DNA of 64,000 nucleotides from positions 3,968,001 to 4,032,000 of the forward strand of contig OX467084.1 in NCBI GenBank assembly GCA_950106755.1. Reading direction: 5' to 3'. Positions 22,937 through 32,815 of this stretch are shown one piece after another. The first letter of the stretch is position 1; the number at the start of each line of letters is the position of its first letter. Source of the stretch: Climacium dendroides (taxonomy: Eukaryota > Streptophyta > Bryopsida > Hypnales > Climaciaceae). The notes beneath the pieces are model-generated. The model was not told the origin of the DNA and ran no database searches. It saw nothing but the letters and a program-made list of their open reading frames with translations. A program made the position numbers and the translations under genes.

Positions 22937-23021
22937 CTGAAGCATGGGCCGGAGGAGGGATCTGGAGCAGTTCGACCAATACAGCGCCTTCGGAGCCCAA
23001 ATCGCAAATGATCGAATGCAT

Positions 23022-24011
23022 CAGTCAGTCAGTCGTTGGAAAGCTCTTTTATTTGACTTCCCAACTGCCGAGAACATCCACTACTTCTCGCCTTGAACCT
23101 CCTGTCGGCATTAGCCTCAATGACGAAACCACGTACCGAGACTGAGAAAAACGGTCACCGTGACACTCCAGCACACCTGCACAAGCATTAATTTTAATGG
23201 ATCCTAATACTTCCGACCTGACATTGCATTTTTATTCTGTTAGTTCCTTTCGAGTCAGTTCATGCATCCTCTCCTTCAAGCAATGAGGTCGATTTGCTGC
23301 ACGAGTCTACGTTCCCTTTGAACGCTTTTCATGCACTAGTTTAGACCTAGCTTCTCGAAATTGTCATCTACATTTTGGCAGACTTGATGACTGTGGTAGG
23401 TGTGATAAGTATATGGAAAGCAGAAATACCATTTGCATGAAATAACTTTACGAAGCACTCATGATGCAAAAGAACCAGAAACATTACATTTAATGTAATT
23501 TAGTTTTCATGATTATTTGTATCAAAATGCATGCAGAAAGACGACACTCACTTTGAAAATAAGTTGTACTCTGTGTTAGATATGCATGTACACTTCATGT
23601 ACTCTAATTACAATTGAGCTTAATTACTAATATTTAGTAAACATAAGGGATCTGCACATCATTGAACAATAGACAAATTCCACTTTTTCAACACACTTGG
23701 ATTTATTTAATCGATTCCCTACAATTCTCAGAATATTTATGTTCTTCCAGAACACACCCATACTGTAAATGAAATCCACCTACTGTAGGGGACATCGAGT
23801 CTCTTCAAAGTCAACTAAATTGATTTGAAGAGCCAAGCCAACTGAGTTGAAATTAAATCCGCCAATTTAACAAAACTGCCCGGTCAATTAGAGACAGTGA
23901 GGGTGGTGAGCAGATCGCAGATTGGAAGCTCTATTCCCCCTCAAAACTCAACCCAGTGCTGCAGTTAATGAACTCCGGCCATAGCCGCGATCGATTCAAC
24001 ACCAGGATTAG
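23022..24011. other. Intergenic DNA between small-protein and RING genes
   Basis: This is of moderate base composition, with no convincing exon. A copy of the CGCCAATTTAAC motif at 23,862-23,873 also occurs in the 3' flanks of block A (about 317-332 reversed, 3,848-3,866 reversed, 3,987-4,000). Confidence 0.45.
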
Positions 24012-24692
24012 TTAATTGTCTTGTTCCCACCAAACAACCGCAAGGCCGCTAACCCGAGTCACTAGAAGCAGCATCTTTTCAAATCGACGACTCACAGCCC
24101 GCATCTCCTTCAAATTGTCTCGGATTCCCCTCACAACTTCAAAAACTGCAGTTACGCTCTCGCGCACCACATTTTTCTCACGTCTTCTTCTCATCTCTTC
24201 CCAAAATGATCAAAATTTTCTACCCGCGTCCGCAACCCTCGAAGTAGCGAGGTAATGGTCCTTATTGGCTTGCAGAACTTCCGCCTTCTCATGCCGCAAT
24301 CGCTCGTTCACCATCTCCACAACACCGAATGCTTCTTGGATTTCACGTGCAGTGGGAAGCGCCGGGGGTGACACTCGTGGTGGGGGAGTGCCAGGGTGTG
24401 GTGGAATGTGAATATTTCCAGCGGGATCTTCAGATGAGTCCACTCCATAGATAGGGATGATGGTAAACCAGGTGTGGCAAAGAGGACACGGCTGTTGGAG
24501 AAGTGAGTGCAGGCATGGCCAGCAGCACAGGTGGCCGCAGGAAGTGGCGACCAGGTTCCGTGGAGGTGAAAGGCAGATATGGCAGTTCAGAATATTTAGT
24601 ACCCGGTTGGGGACTTGCTGTTGAACGACGGTGGAGCCGGTTGACGATGAACTGCTGGAATCCTCCATGGTTGATATCCTAGCTTCCTCCAA
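24012..24692 (-). CDS. RING-finger protein, RMA/RNF5-like (RING at N-terminus); in-frame TGA at 24,210-24,212
   Basis: It is probably an E3 ubiquitin-protein ligase. The first 160 codons (24,692-24,210) carry a C3HC4 RING: C37-x2-C40, then C52, H54, C57, C60, and C69-x2-C72. The text NCHICLSP..CGHLCCWPCLH..PCPLC resembles RNF5/RNF185 and plant RMA proteins, which also share the following I.P.YG segment. A Pro-rich linker and a helical, charged region follow. The frame then meets a TGA, but the same frame continues for 65 more codons (24,209-24,015) with Arg- and Glu-rich helical sequence (MRRRREKNVVRESVTAVFEV) before the next stop. This fits a recent nonsense mutation, read-through, or two products. 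The C-terminal membrane anchor of typical RNF5 proteins is not seen. A decayed paralogue lies at 12,187-12,612. Confidence 0.75.
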
Positions 24693-24802
24693 TTTTGGAA
24701 CTTCGAAATGGTCCCTTATCGGAAATAAGGAGATAACGTATTCCTAGGTATTCCCAGCGAATTCAAATCGACGAGGAAACAGCACCTCTTCCGCCTGAGT
24801 GC

Positions 24803-24918
24803 TTGGCCAAATTCCACCCCCGAGGGCCGAAGAGCTCAGACCTTTACAAGTACTCCACACAGGCCATGACTCCCAAGCACTCAAATAACTGTCAGGCCTG
24901 TAGACACGATTACCGAAT
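24803..24918 (+). pseudogene. Conserved orphan exon fragment (KSSDLY..TQAMTP), plus-strand copy
   Basis: A 38-codon frame (LAKFHPRGPKSSDLYKYSTQ, AMTP, ending CRHDYRM then TGA) aligns without gaps to the first third of the exon at 12,968-13,234. The frame is lost at the border with block B (24,914). The left copy of block B begins with a diverged remnant of the same end (CGCCGTGATTATCAAATGTG at 4,569-4,588). The fragment lies on the strand opposite to the RING gene, whereas at the 12-13 kb locus exon and RING relic share a strand. It is probably a relic. Confidence 0.5.
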
Positions 24919-25066
24919 GTGACGATTGATTTCGCTTCGAACACACATTTAATCTTACTGGTAGAATACAATTTGCACTCACGAGCCTCACCGCTACTAA
25001 CAGTACCTGCCGAACAGGTAAAGCGAATTTTAATCCTGAGATGAATGGCAGTTCGATCTGACTTAC

Positions 25067-25225
25067 ATTATGCTCCTCCAACAGGTCATTGACAACAGCT
25101 TGAGGAAACATCCGGCGATAACCTTGATTCCGCATAACGAGAGCATCAGCTAGACTTCCTCGCGATTCTCCGTCGATGCCAACGCCGACAAGGAGGGCTC
25201 CGGCCCCAAATTGCATCACAATCAT
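25067..25225 (-). CDS. Intact 53-codon first exon of an unrecognised gene, divergent to AP2
   Basis: The open frame starts MIVMQFGAGALLVGVGIDGE, continues through a Ser/Leu/Ala segment and ends ...NDLLEEHN exactly at a consensus donor (AAT|GTAAGT, phase 0). The following exon could not be assigned. A possible acceptor is CTGTTCGGCAG at about 25,012, and the RING gene start lies about 375 bases farther on, so this may be a 5' exon of that gene. The N-terminus is hydrophobic and Gly-rich. The left duplicate is frameshifted. About 200 bases separate it from the TATA box of the AP2 gene, suggesting a shared bidirectional promoter. Confidence 0.45.
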
Positions 25226-25428
25226 ACCGCAGGAGTGAAATATTATGGTACACCATTGATACCACTAAGCTACACAGCCAAATCCACACCCTACACTGGT
25301 TGATACCTGGCCGAGTAGCTCCAAAACGGGTAGGAAGGAAGCCAGTTTTCCGACTCGCGAGACTTCCCAATGTAACGCTTCCCGAGTTGCGAGGCATCAG
25401 GCATCGCGGGCTGCGAGCCTTCTGGCAG

Positions 25429-25435
25429 TATAAAA
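25429..25435 (+). promoter_or_regulatory. TATA box of the right AP2 gene
   Basis: TATAAAA in the same context as at 5,098-5,104, 172 bases upstream of the start codon. Confidence 0.6.
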
Positions 25436-25606
25436 TCCCCAGCCTTCCCAAAGTTACTGTCATTCAGATCATTTCATTGGGCTTAGGTTTCGCGTGTGTC
25501 TGCGCTAGCTACCTTCTTCGTTCTCTGTCCATCACACTAGCTGCTGTATGTTAGTCGCGTTGCTCTACTTAACTTAAGTTCATTTCAATCCATTGATTTC
25601 AGCGAA

Positions 25607-26993
25607 ATGGAAGTATCACTGTCCAACATGAATTGGGATTCAGGTTCGAACACCTCGGACAACTCCACCGCGACCTCAGCGGCGGATTGTAACGTCGCTC
25701 CTTCAGATTACTATCAGCGGCTGTTGCGTGATGAAGACACGACTCCGACCCCTCAAGTGGACCATGCCAACGTTCTCCAAAACTTGGATGACCTGGAACA
25801 GTTCCTGGAACAGCTGGACGACTGGGAGCGTGCACCGGAACTGAATTGGGAGCCTTCACAAGATCTGCCTTGGGTGCCCTTGGAGGAGCTTGAGTGCCCC
25901 CTGACGAGTCAGACCGGACCAGTCGAGTTTCACACCGTCGATCAGTCGGAAGAGTCTCACGAAATGGGAGGACAGCATGAATCCGGACTGGATGCGGAAT
26001 GCGGCGGAGTATGTTCAGATGATCACATCGATGAAGCCTCCTCGCCACCTGTGTTGCCTTCCGACGAGAAGAACACGATCGGGGTCACATTCCACGAGAA
26101 GAACAAGCAATGGGAGGCGCACTTGTGGATCAAGGGCGTACGGCTGCGCGGACGCAAGAAGAAGGGCGCCCAGATCTTTCTGGGCAACTTTGAAACTGTG
26201 GAGGAGGCCAGAGTGGCGCACGACAGGGCGGCCATCAAATTCAAGGTAAAGTCGCATTCAAATGTAGTGTAAAAAGTTTGGGGCATGAATTGTGCCCAAC
26301 AATTAATTTCCACTGGTCCCTGTTGTAAAGCATGAACTGCCACCATGGTACGGTCCAAATGTCCAGATTCGCATTTCACGAGGCACCTAAGTATCTAGGA
26401 ATCTAGATCAACAACTGCCGTAAGTAGGTACTACAACTCCGATTTGTACACTAGCTTGTAAGGCACACTTTTCTGAAACACGTGGTCCATTTCCACGACA
26501 TGTACAGATGCCACCCAATAAGAGAGGGGCGCCTTACCCGTTGAACTTTCCTGCGACCGTTCAAGCCAGCTACATGGAGGAGCACGCCCACTGGACCACT
26601 CGCGACTTCTTGTGGAAGATCCGGCGCACGTCGAACAAGTTCAGCAAAGGCAAGAGCAGCTTGAAAGGGGTGACCGTGAAGAAACGATCAGTGAAGCGCG
26701 GCAAGGAGTGGACGGTCAGATATGAATCCAAGCTCAGTTTGACGGCCAAGGAGGTCGGGGACGACTTGAAGCAGACCTTCAAGTTGGGCAACTTCGAAAC
26801 TGAGGAGGAGGCGGGCCGAGAGTACGACCGAGCACTCTTGTTCCTGCATCAGCATCTGCCGGAAGTGGAGCAGTTGCGGTGCATCACGAATTACAGGCCG
26901 AGCAGCTACTCCGCCGCCGACATCGAGGCCATGGAAAGCAAGCTGCCAAGGCTACATTGGAAGACTGCAGCTAGTGGATCAGTGGCCGCATAA
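25607..26993 (+). CDS. Two-AP2-domain transcription factor, right copy (exons 25,607-26,245 and 26,508-26,993)
   Basis: The exon structure, intron and 374-aa product are identical to the gene at 5,276-6,662, where the domains are described. Both copies keep the TATA box, start codon, splice sites and stop, so both look functional. The intron (262 bases) contains an ACGT-core G-box (CACGTGG near 26,479), also duplicated on the left. What differs is context: this copy lies beside the intact divergent exon and the RING gene, whereas the left one lies beside the frameshifted exon. Complete identity of intron and flanks points to very recent duplication, gene conversion or an assembly artefact. 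Confidence 0.9.
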
Positions 26994-27857
26994 TTGCATT
27001 GACCGTCCGAATCTATTGTTTATTAATGATCGGTATGGATGCAATTCAACCTGACCACCGAGCTGCGCGCATGAGAGCATGCATGCATCAGGGCTTCAAA
27101 ATTTGACGGATGAGCACCTTACTCAAATTGGAGAAGGCATCTAGCTAGAGTTCAATTTTGCATATGACCGTGTTATTTAGTAATAATTCTGTTGATCAAA
27201 CAGAGTATGTTCACTTACATTTATAGTAGAACTCCTCTAAGTACACTCTCCAGAAGTCAATTAAACCAATAAATCTAACAGTCCTAGCTTGGGGAATAAA
27301 ATAAGTCATAGCACTAAATGAGAGTCACCCAACAAAATGTAGTGGACCTACACCCTATCCAAAATCAATATGAATTAAAAAAAAAGAAATTGTGCAAATT
27401 GTTGTAGCAAATATTCTACTCTCAACAATATTTGTACCTTCAAGAACTCAATGCATAGATTGAATCAAGAAGAGACATAGAGATTACAAGATGAAGTGAA
27501 TTGATAACTTGATACTCTATTACAAACTTATGATGCACTTATTCTTTCACTCCAATGATGAGTGCCATAGAGGATTGTACTATAGTAGATCTCTTGAATC
27601 AAAACAAGCCTTGAAATTGTAAAGTAAGAGAATGATATGAATGTTGAAAGACAAAAATATATGCAAAACTTAGAATTGTTCAATTTGTGGTGCACATTAA
27701 ATGGAGAGTGAAAATTATATAATTTTACATATGAAGGTTTTTATAGGCAAATTTTAAATAGATAATGGATTAAAGTTTGTGATATATGAAGCATTCACGA
27801 AACCATATGATATATCTCAATGACATTACAACTATTGATACCTTAAATACAATAAAA

Positions 27858-28583
27858 GGATCATTGCAAGAAACATTATGCAGATTTTGTAGCGTTTTTC
27901 ACAATACTCTAGATTATATTAGAGGTACTTTAATAAAATTAGAAAGTCAATTTTTTTAAATGTAAAAAATATGTTTAATGTAAACTTCTTTAAGAAGAAA
28001 GTACCCTATGAAGGAAAAGCATAGAAAAATTCTTTGAATAAGAGAACTAGAAAAGTACAAAATCTCATGAAAATAGTCACTTTTACATTTTAGTTCGTAA
28101 AAAATAGGAAAAAAATATTTAACTAAAAATTGGCCATTTGAGAGGACTTTGTGTTGATGAGATTTCAAAGAAAAAACAATCTTGAAACCATTTTCAATGT
28201 TCAAAAATGCTTGTGCAAGGGACCCTTGTTTATATGGACGTAGAAGATATAAAATATTATATATTTAGATGCTCTTTGGTAGGCATATGCCCTCCTAGTG
28301 TCAAAATAGACCATAGAATTTTCAATTCTAAATCATTAAATTTGGATACTCCTAACCTAGTGAAAATCCTTAAACCTCAAAATGTGACAAATTAAAAAAA
28401 TTGACTTTTAAATGTAATAATATTTTTTAATTTTTAAAAAAAAAAAAAAATCTAATTGACATCAAGTTAGGCATCTCCAATTAAAATTTCAAGTTTTTAG
28501 GACTTGGGATTCATAAGTTATAAAGCAAGAACAATGTCATCTCAATTGTCATTTGAAATAGGACTAGTGTTTTTTGCAATGCC
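27858..28583. mobile_element. Full-length MITE, GGRTSATTGCAAGAAACA family, with visible empty site elsewhere
   Basis: It is 726 bp, beginning GGATCATTGCAAGAAACA and ending (reverse-complemented) GGGGCATTGCAAAAAACA. The flanks, AATACAATAAAA on the left and TTTAGTTTCTCACATGGA on the right, are contiguous at 18,575-18,625, which shows the pre-insertion state. Target duplication is masked by A runs (2-3 A residues possible). There is no coding capacity. Confidence 0.8.
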
Positions 28584-28699
28584 CCAAAAAAATTTAGTTT
28601 CTCACATGGAATTTAGTAGAAATTTTTTATATGATTGGTTTTCAAATGGAGCATTAGAGAAAATTTGGATTGTCTAGAGGGCCACTAAGAAGTGTTGAA

Positions 28700-29340
28700 A
28701 AAGATCCAAAATTACATTTATTTTGTTTGTACAAGAACTTTTCTCTTCTTGTTACTCATTGTTTGGTATACCCAAGTATCATTGGTAAACAAAAATTCTT
28801 CATAAATTTCATCTCATTAATCAAAATGAAATGATTCAAAGCTTTTCATGTATATCTAAATCTAAAAAATCAATTTTAAATTTTATTTCTTGAAGAAGTG
28901 ATTTTTTTTTAAATATCCTAGTTTTAAAAATATATATTTTTATAAAATAAATTTTTAATTATATAGTCAAAATTTATGAAAACTTTTCTTGCCTTAAAGC
29001 TACTCCTAACTCTTTGACCACATATTGTATGAAAATTTCAAAGAAAAAAAATGAAAATTTTATTTATAATGAACTATCCAAAAAACGTTGTTTGGAACTT
29101 TAGGGATTAATAAGTCTTGAGCTTTCTAAATTGGCAAGTCTTTAGGAGTTTAGGATTTAGAGTTTTGTTCTTTGTAGCATAGACAAGGGAAAATGCTTTC
29201 TTTACCTCAATCAAATCTTAAATGTATTGATCCCTTTTTTGTTCTCTTTGGCATGTCATTGGACTATGTCTTTGGCCTTCTGAGTGAGTGCCAATTTCTC
29301 ACACATATTGTTCCTCTCTTTCCTCCAACTTGGTGTTCTT
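28700..29340. repeat. Dispersed repeat R, copy 1
   Basis: This is a diverged direct relative of 60,110-60,780, in the same order. Landmarks are TTCATCTCATTAATCAAAAT/TTCATCTCATTGATGAAAAT, ATGATTCAAAGCTTT, AAATGTATTGATC and the exact CATGTCATTGGACTATGTCT. A 61-aa ORF at the right end shows no domain. Confidence 0.7.
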
Positions 29341-32300
29341 CTTCACAACAACCTCCAAGTTTTGCTCCAACTTCTTAAAATGTACTTTTCTCAATTCAAT
29401 CATGATTGTCATTTTCTAAACTATCTTTCTCAACATTAAAATTGCACAAGCAATCTTCAAATCAACAATTAAGGCCATATCCATTATATTGAGACTTTTC
29501 ACAGTTTCATATTTATCTTTGACTTGAAGATAAACCGTTTTATCTCTTTATTAGTATTGTTTTATAATTAGGTAACAACACCAACTTTTAGAATTTCATT
29601 TTAGAATCACTATTTGAGCATTATTTATTTTGGATTTTAATTATTATTTTGGTAAATAAATTTATAATATCTAGCATTCTATCTCAAAATTTGCGAAAAG
29701 TCTCAATATAACAAATATGGTCATAATTTATATATATGATTTAACTTTTGACACATTGCCATAGTTCTCTTTGAGAAAGGGAATCATCTTCAAAACTTTC
29801 CATATGGATATATGATGGCAAAGAATTGTAGATAAGCTTAAATCCTATTTGGAAAAAACTAAGCTAATAGTATAGTTCATCCTAAAGGAGGCAATTTAAA
29901 TAGGTTTTGCTTTTAATCCCGCTTCTAATTTATCTTAATTGGCCAATGCAACCAAAGCTTAAGAAAGCAATTTGTTCCCTAACTACATCACATTTTGTTT
30001 TTCCTCACACGGTAAATCAAATTACTAGATTTTTCACTCCCCTCTTAAGGACCACAAGGATTTAATAACTCCGAATCTATGTTTTCTTTCTTTCTTTTTA
30101 TCTTTAAATTTTTAACTTTTGTCTTTTTTCTTTCTTTGTTTTTCTCCCAAATTGGAATACTACCGCAAGAGAATTTCGACTAAGACGTCTCAACTTCTAA
30201 CTAGGCATCGTCACTTCCAACACTATTTGCCACAACAACAACTCCTCTGAATCGATCTGTTGACTTGTACCACGATTTAGTCTTTATCTAGCTGATGACC
30301 TAGATACCGCTATCTTTACTTTCGACCAACTTGGAATTTGCATTTTAACCAACACTCCATCATAGCAAGTGATTTCTATCCAATTGTCACTCATTTTATC
30401 AAGTTTTACATTCATAAATAGACTTCCAACTTGGCATAGATCTAGAGGTTCATGCACGCAATACAATATTGTACTCTTGAATTTCACTCAAACTTGACAA
30501 CCGATTTGGCAAATATTTCTTAAGCATACAACAATCAATCTAACATTCTTTTCATTTACCAACTTGTTAAACTTACTCTTTAAAAGTGAATATATACACA
30601 AGTTTTTAACTAGATTTCAATATTTCATGCTCAAATCAACACAAATATTTTTTCAGTTTCATCACTTAAATTTCTATAAACTTCTATCTTTTCATCTTAT
30701 TTTCTAATTAGGCACAAAAAATTTATCTCCACACATAATATAATTAACCTCCATTTAAGTAATTCATCAATCAAAACCAGAAAACTACACACATCCCATT
30801 ACACACAACAACAAACGATTTGGTATGTAATTTCCAATTAGATTAACCAAATTGGTGAATAAAATCACCTTTAGTATAGTTAGGAATTTTTTTGCAACTC
30901 TACTCTCCACCATACTCCTTCCACATTCACATCACAAATTTTTCTTTACACTCTCATAATCTTTTTCTAATTGGAATGCTTATCCTTACCACTCATAAAT
31001 TCCAACTAGATCTATGTAAATTTCACATCTCTAACTTCTTGTCAATTCAACTTCCTTCTTGTACTCATAGACTCTCTGACTTCTCGATATTTCCAACTCG
31101 AGCATCATCATCTCCATTTCAAAACTAGCAAATATAAACTTCACTCCTAATGAACTAATTAGCACACATACAAACATTTCAACTTGGACTCAAACATTCC
31201 ATCACTCATAAACACAAACATAAATACATACAAACACACAAGAAAATACGCAACTCCAACTAGCTAGGACACGCATTGGATTTTGCTCAACAGTGGATAA
31301 AAACAAATGAATCTTACCAGCCTCCAAATAGGCTCCCATCCAATTTGGTTATCAACCAAGCAAAGACAACCTAACTACTTCCTCACATTGCCAATTGGAA
31401 CTATCTCACTCCACAACCCATCAGAATCTACTCACATCCAACTCATCCAAATAAAATCCATCAACTACCACCTCATCCTACTAGGTCTATCTAAAAAGTA
31501 TTCAAAATAATACTCCCAAATTGGTAAAAGATCACTAAAAAAACTACCAAATTAGGCTACAAACAACCAAACAATTTGACAAAAGTACACATAACACACA
31601 TAACAAGCATCAAAATCTTGAAATTAAATCCAAATAGACTATTTATAGAATCCATAGTTAGAAAGCAACCAACAAAATAGGGTTGTTATTTTATAAGCCT
31701 ATGAGCGTGAGCCTATGAACATATAAGTGTATATTTTTTTAGATTTGAAATTGATGAAGTACCTATAAGTATAGACTTTAGAATAATGTCTTCACCTTAC
31801 AATGTAGGATGGAAAAAAAATGGTCATGGACATTTTTTCCTTTAAAGGTAATCATTCGTATTGAAGTTTATTGCAAATTCTCTTGTTACAATTTAGGATA
31901 ATTATAAAGAAAAAGATACTGAATCCATGAATCACCTTGGTAGTGTATTTCATCCATTTTGTGTTGTTTATTGATGATGTTAATTTCATCCATTAAAATG
32001 ATGCCTTTTTAATGTCTGTTAAACTAATGAAATGTAGAAGATGTAGACATAGACTAAGAGTGGTCACTATTATTAGTCAATGATGTTTCCTTGTCTGATT
32101 CTAGAAACTATAAAAAATTTGGATCTAAAAAACTAGACTTCTTCCATATACACAAACTTCACTGAGATGCTAAGATCAAAGCTAAAGCCTCTGCATACAA
32201 CAATAATGTGTAGGACTTCTCTAGGCTTGGAAAAAACTAGGTAAAGTGAAAAAAAGGCTAATGAGTTGCCTTAATAGAACTCATGCTAGAAATAAAAATA

Positions 32301-32400
32301 ATTTATTAGAAATGTTAGAAATGACACATGATGTAACAAATATGCAACATAAATGTACATAGAATATAAAGTGGGTTGGAACTTCACATAATATGATGCA
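29341..32400. other. AT-rich DNA without recognised genes
   Basis: ORFs here are below 80 aa, AT-driven and without motifs. The stretch 30,040-31,600 is strongly strand-asymmetric (C/A-rich on plus) and contains many CCAAATTGG or AATTGG words, but has no clear period or element ends. Confidence 0.5.
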
Positions 32401-32414
32401 AGTTGTAGATAGAC

Positions 32415-32815
32415 TTACTTACTGAGACGAGATTTTTTCACAATGTGGGAAACTTCAACCTCTAGTGTGTCCTCATCATCATAATGTAGGAAGACTATTG
32501 CGGTTAGCTTTGAAACATCTAGAACTACATAAATCATTGGGACCAAAATTGCATCAAAAATGGCTTTGTCTTCTTTAAGTGCAATGATGTGTCTACTCAA
32601 AATCCTGCAAGCGCAGATAGAGGCCTATAGTACCAAGAACACAACAAATTCAATTATAAAAAACAGTGGAAAGGTTTATAGAGAATATAGAAATGAAGAT
32701 TATAAATAATAGATAGTGAAGGCATATAATTATACCTGCTGCAGTAGTGCAATCCAGAATGACATCATATGGAAGGGAGGATGCTTCTATGAACATTTGC
32801 AAGAATCGAGGATCC
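32415..32815 (-). pseudogene. C-terminal part of a decayed methyltransferase-like gene (weak)
   Basis: Two splice-flanked minus-strand segments lie here. The first ends at a donor (GCAGCAG|GTATAA, 32,736) and reads RFLQMFIEASSLPYDVILDC then TTAA. The second begins after CGCTTGCAG (32,608) and reads ILSRHIIALKEDKAIFDAIL, continuing to a TAG near 32,415. The pair, a hydrophobic strand ending D-C-T followed by a helix and R-x-I-x-x-x-x-x-D, is reminiscent of motif I of N4/N6 DNA methyltransferases (DPF.GSGT ... G...E.D). The splice phase does not join the two frames without a one-base shift, so the gene is probably broken. Confidence 0.3.

Larger units (their letters stand above)
24914..27761. 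repeat. Segmental duplication block B, right copy
   Basis: This is the direct partner of 4,582-7,430, with the same gene content and orientation. To its right the flank continues into GATAATGGATTAAAG and then a MITE insertion. The left copy diverges at that point, so the left copy is the truncated one. Confidence 0.95.

Noticed and set aside
30040..31600. Recurrent CCAAATTGG words, considered a satellite
   Set aside because: There is no constant period or alignable unit; this looks like composition bias.
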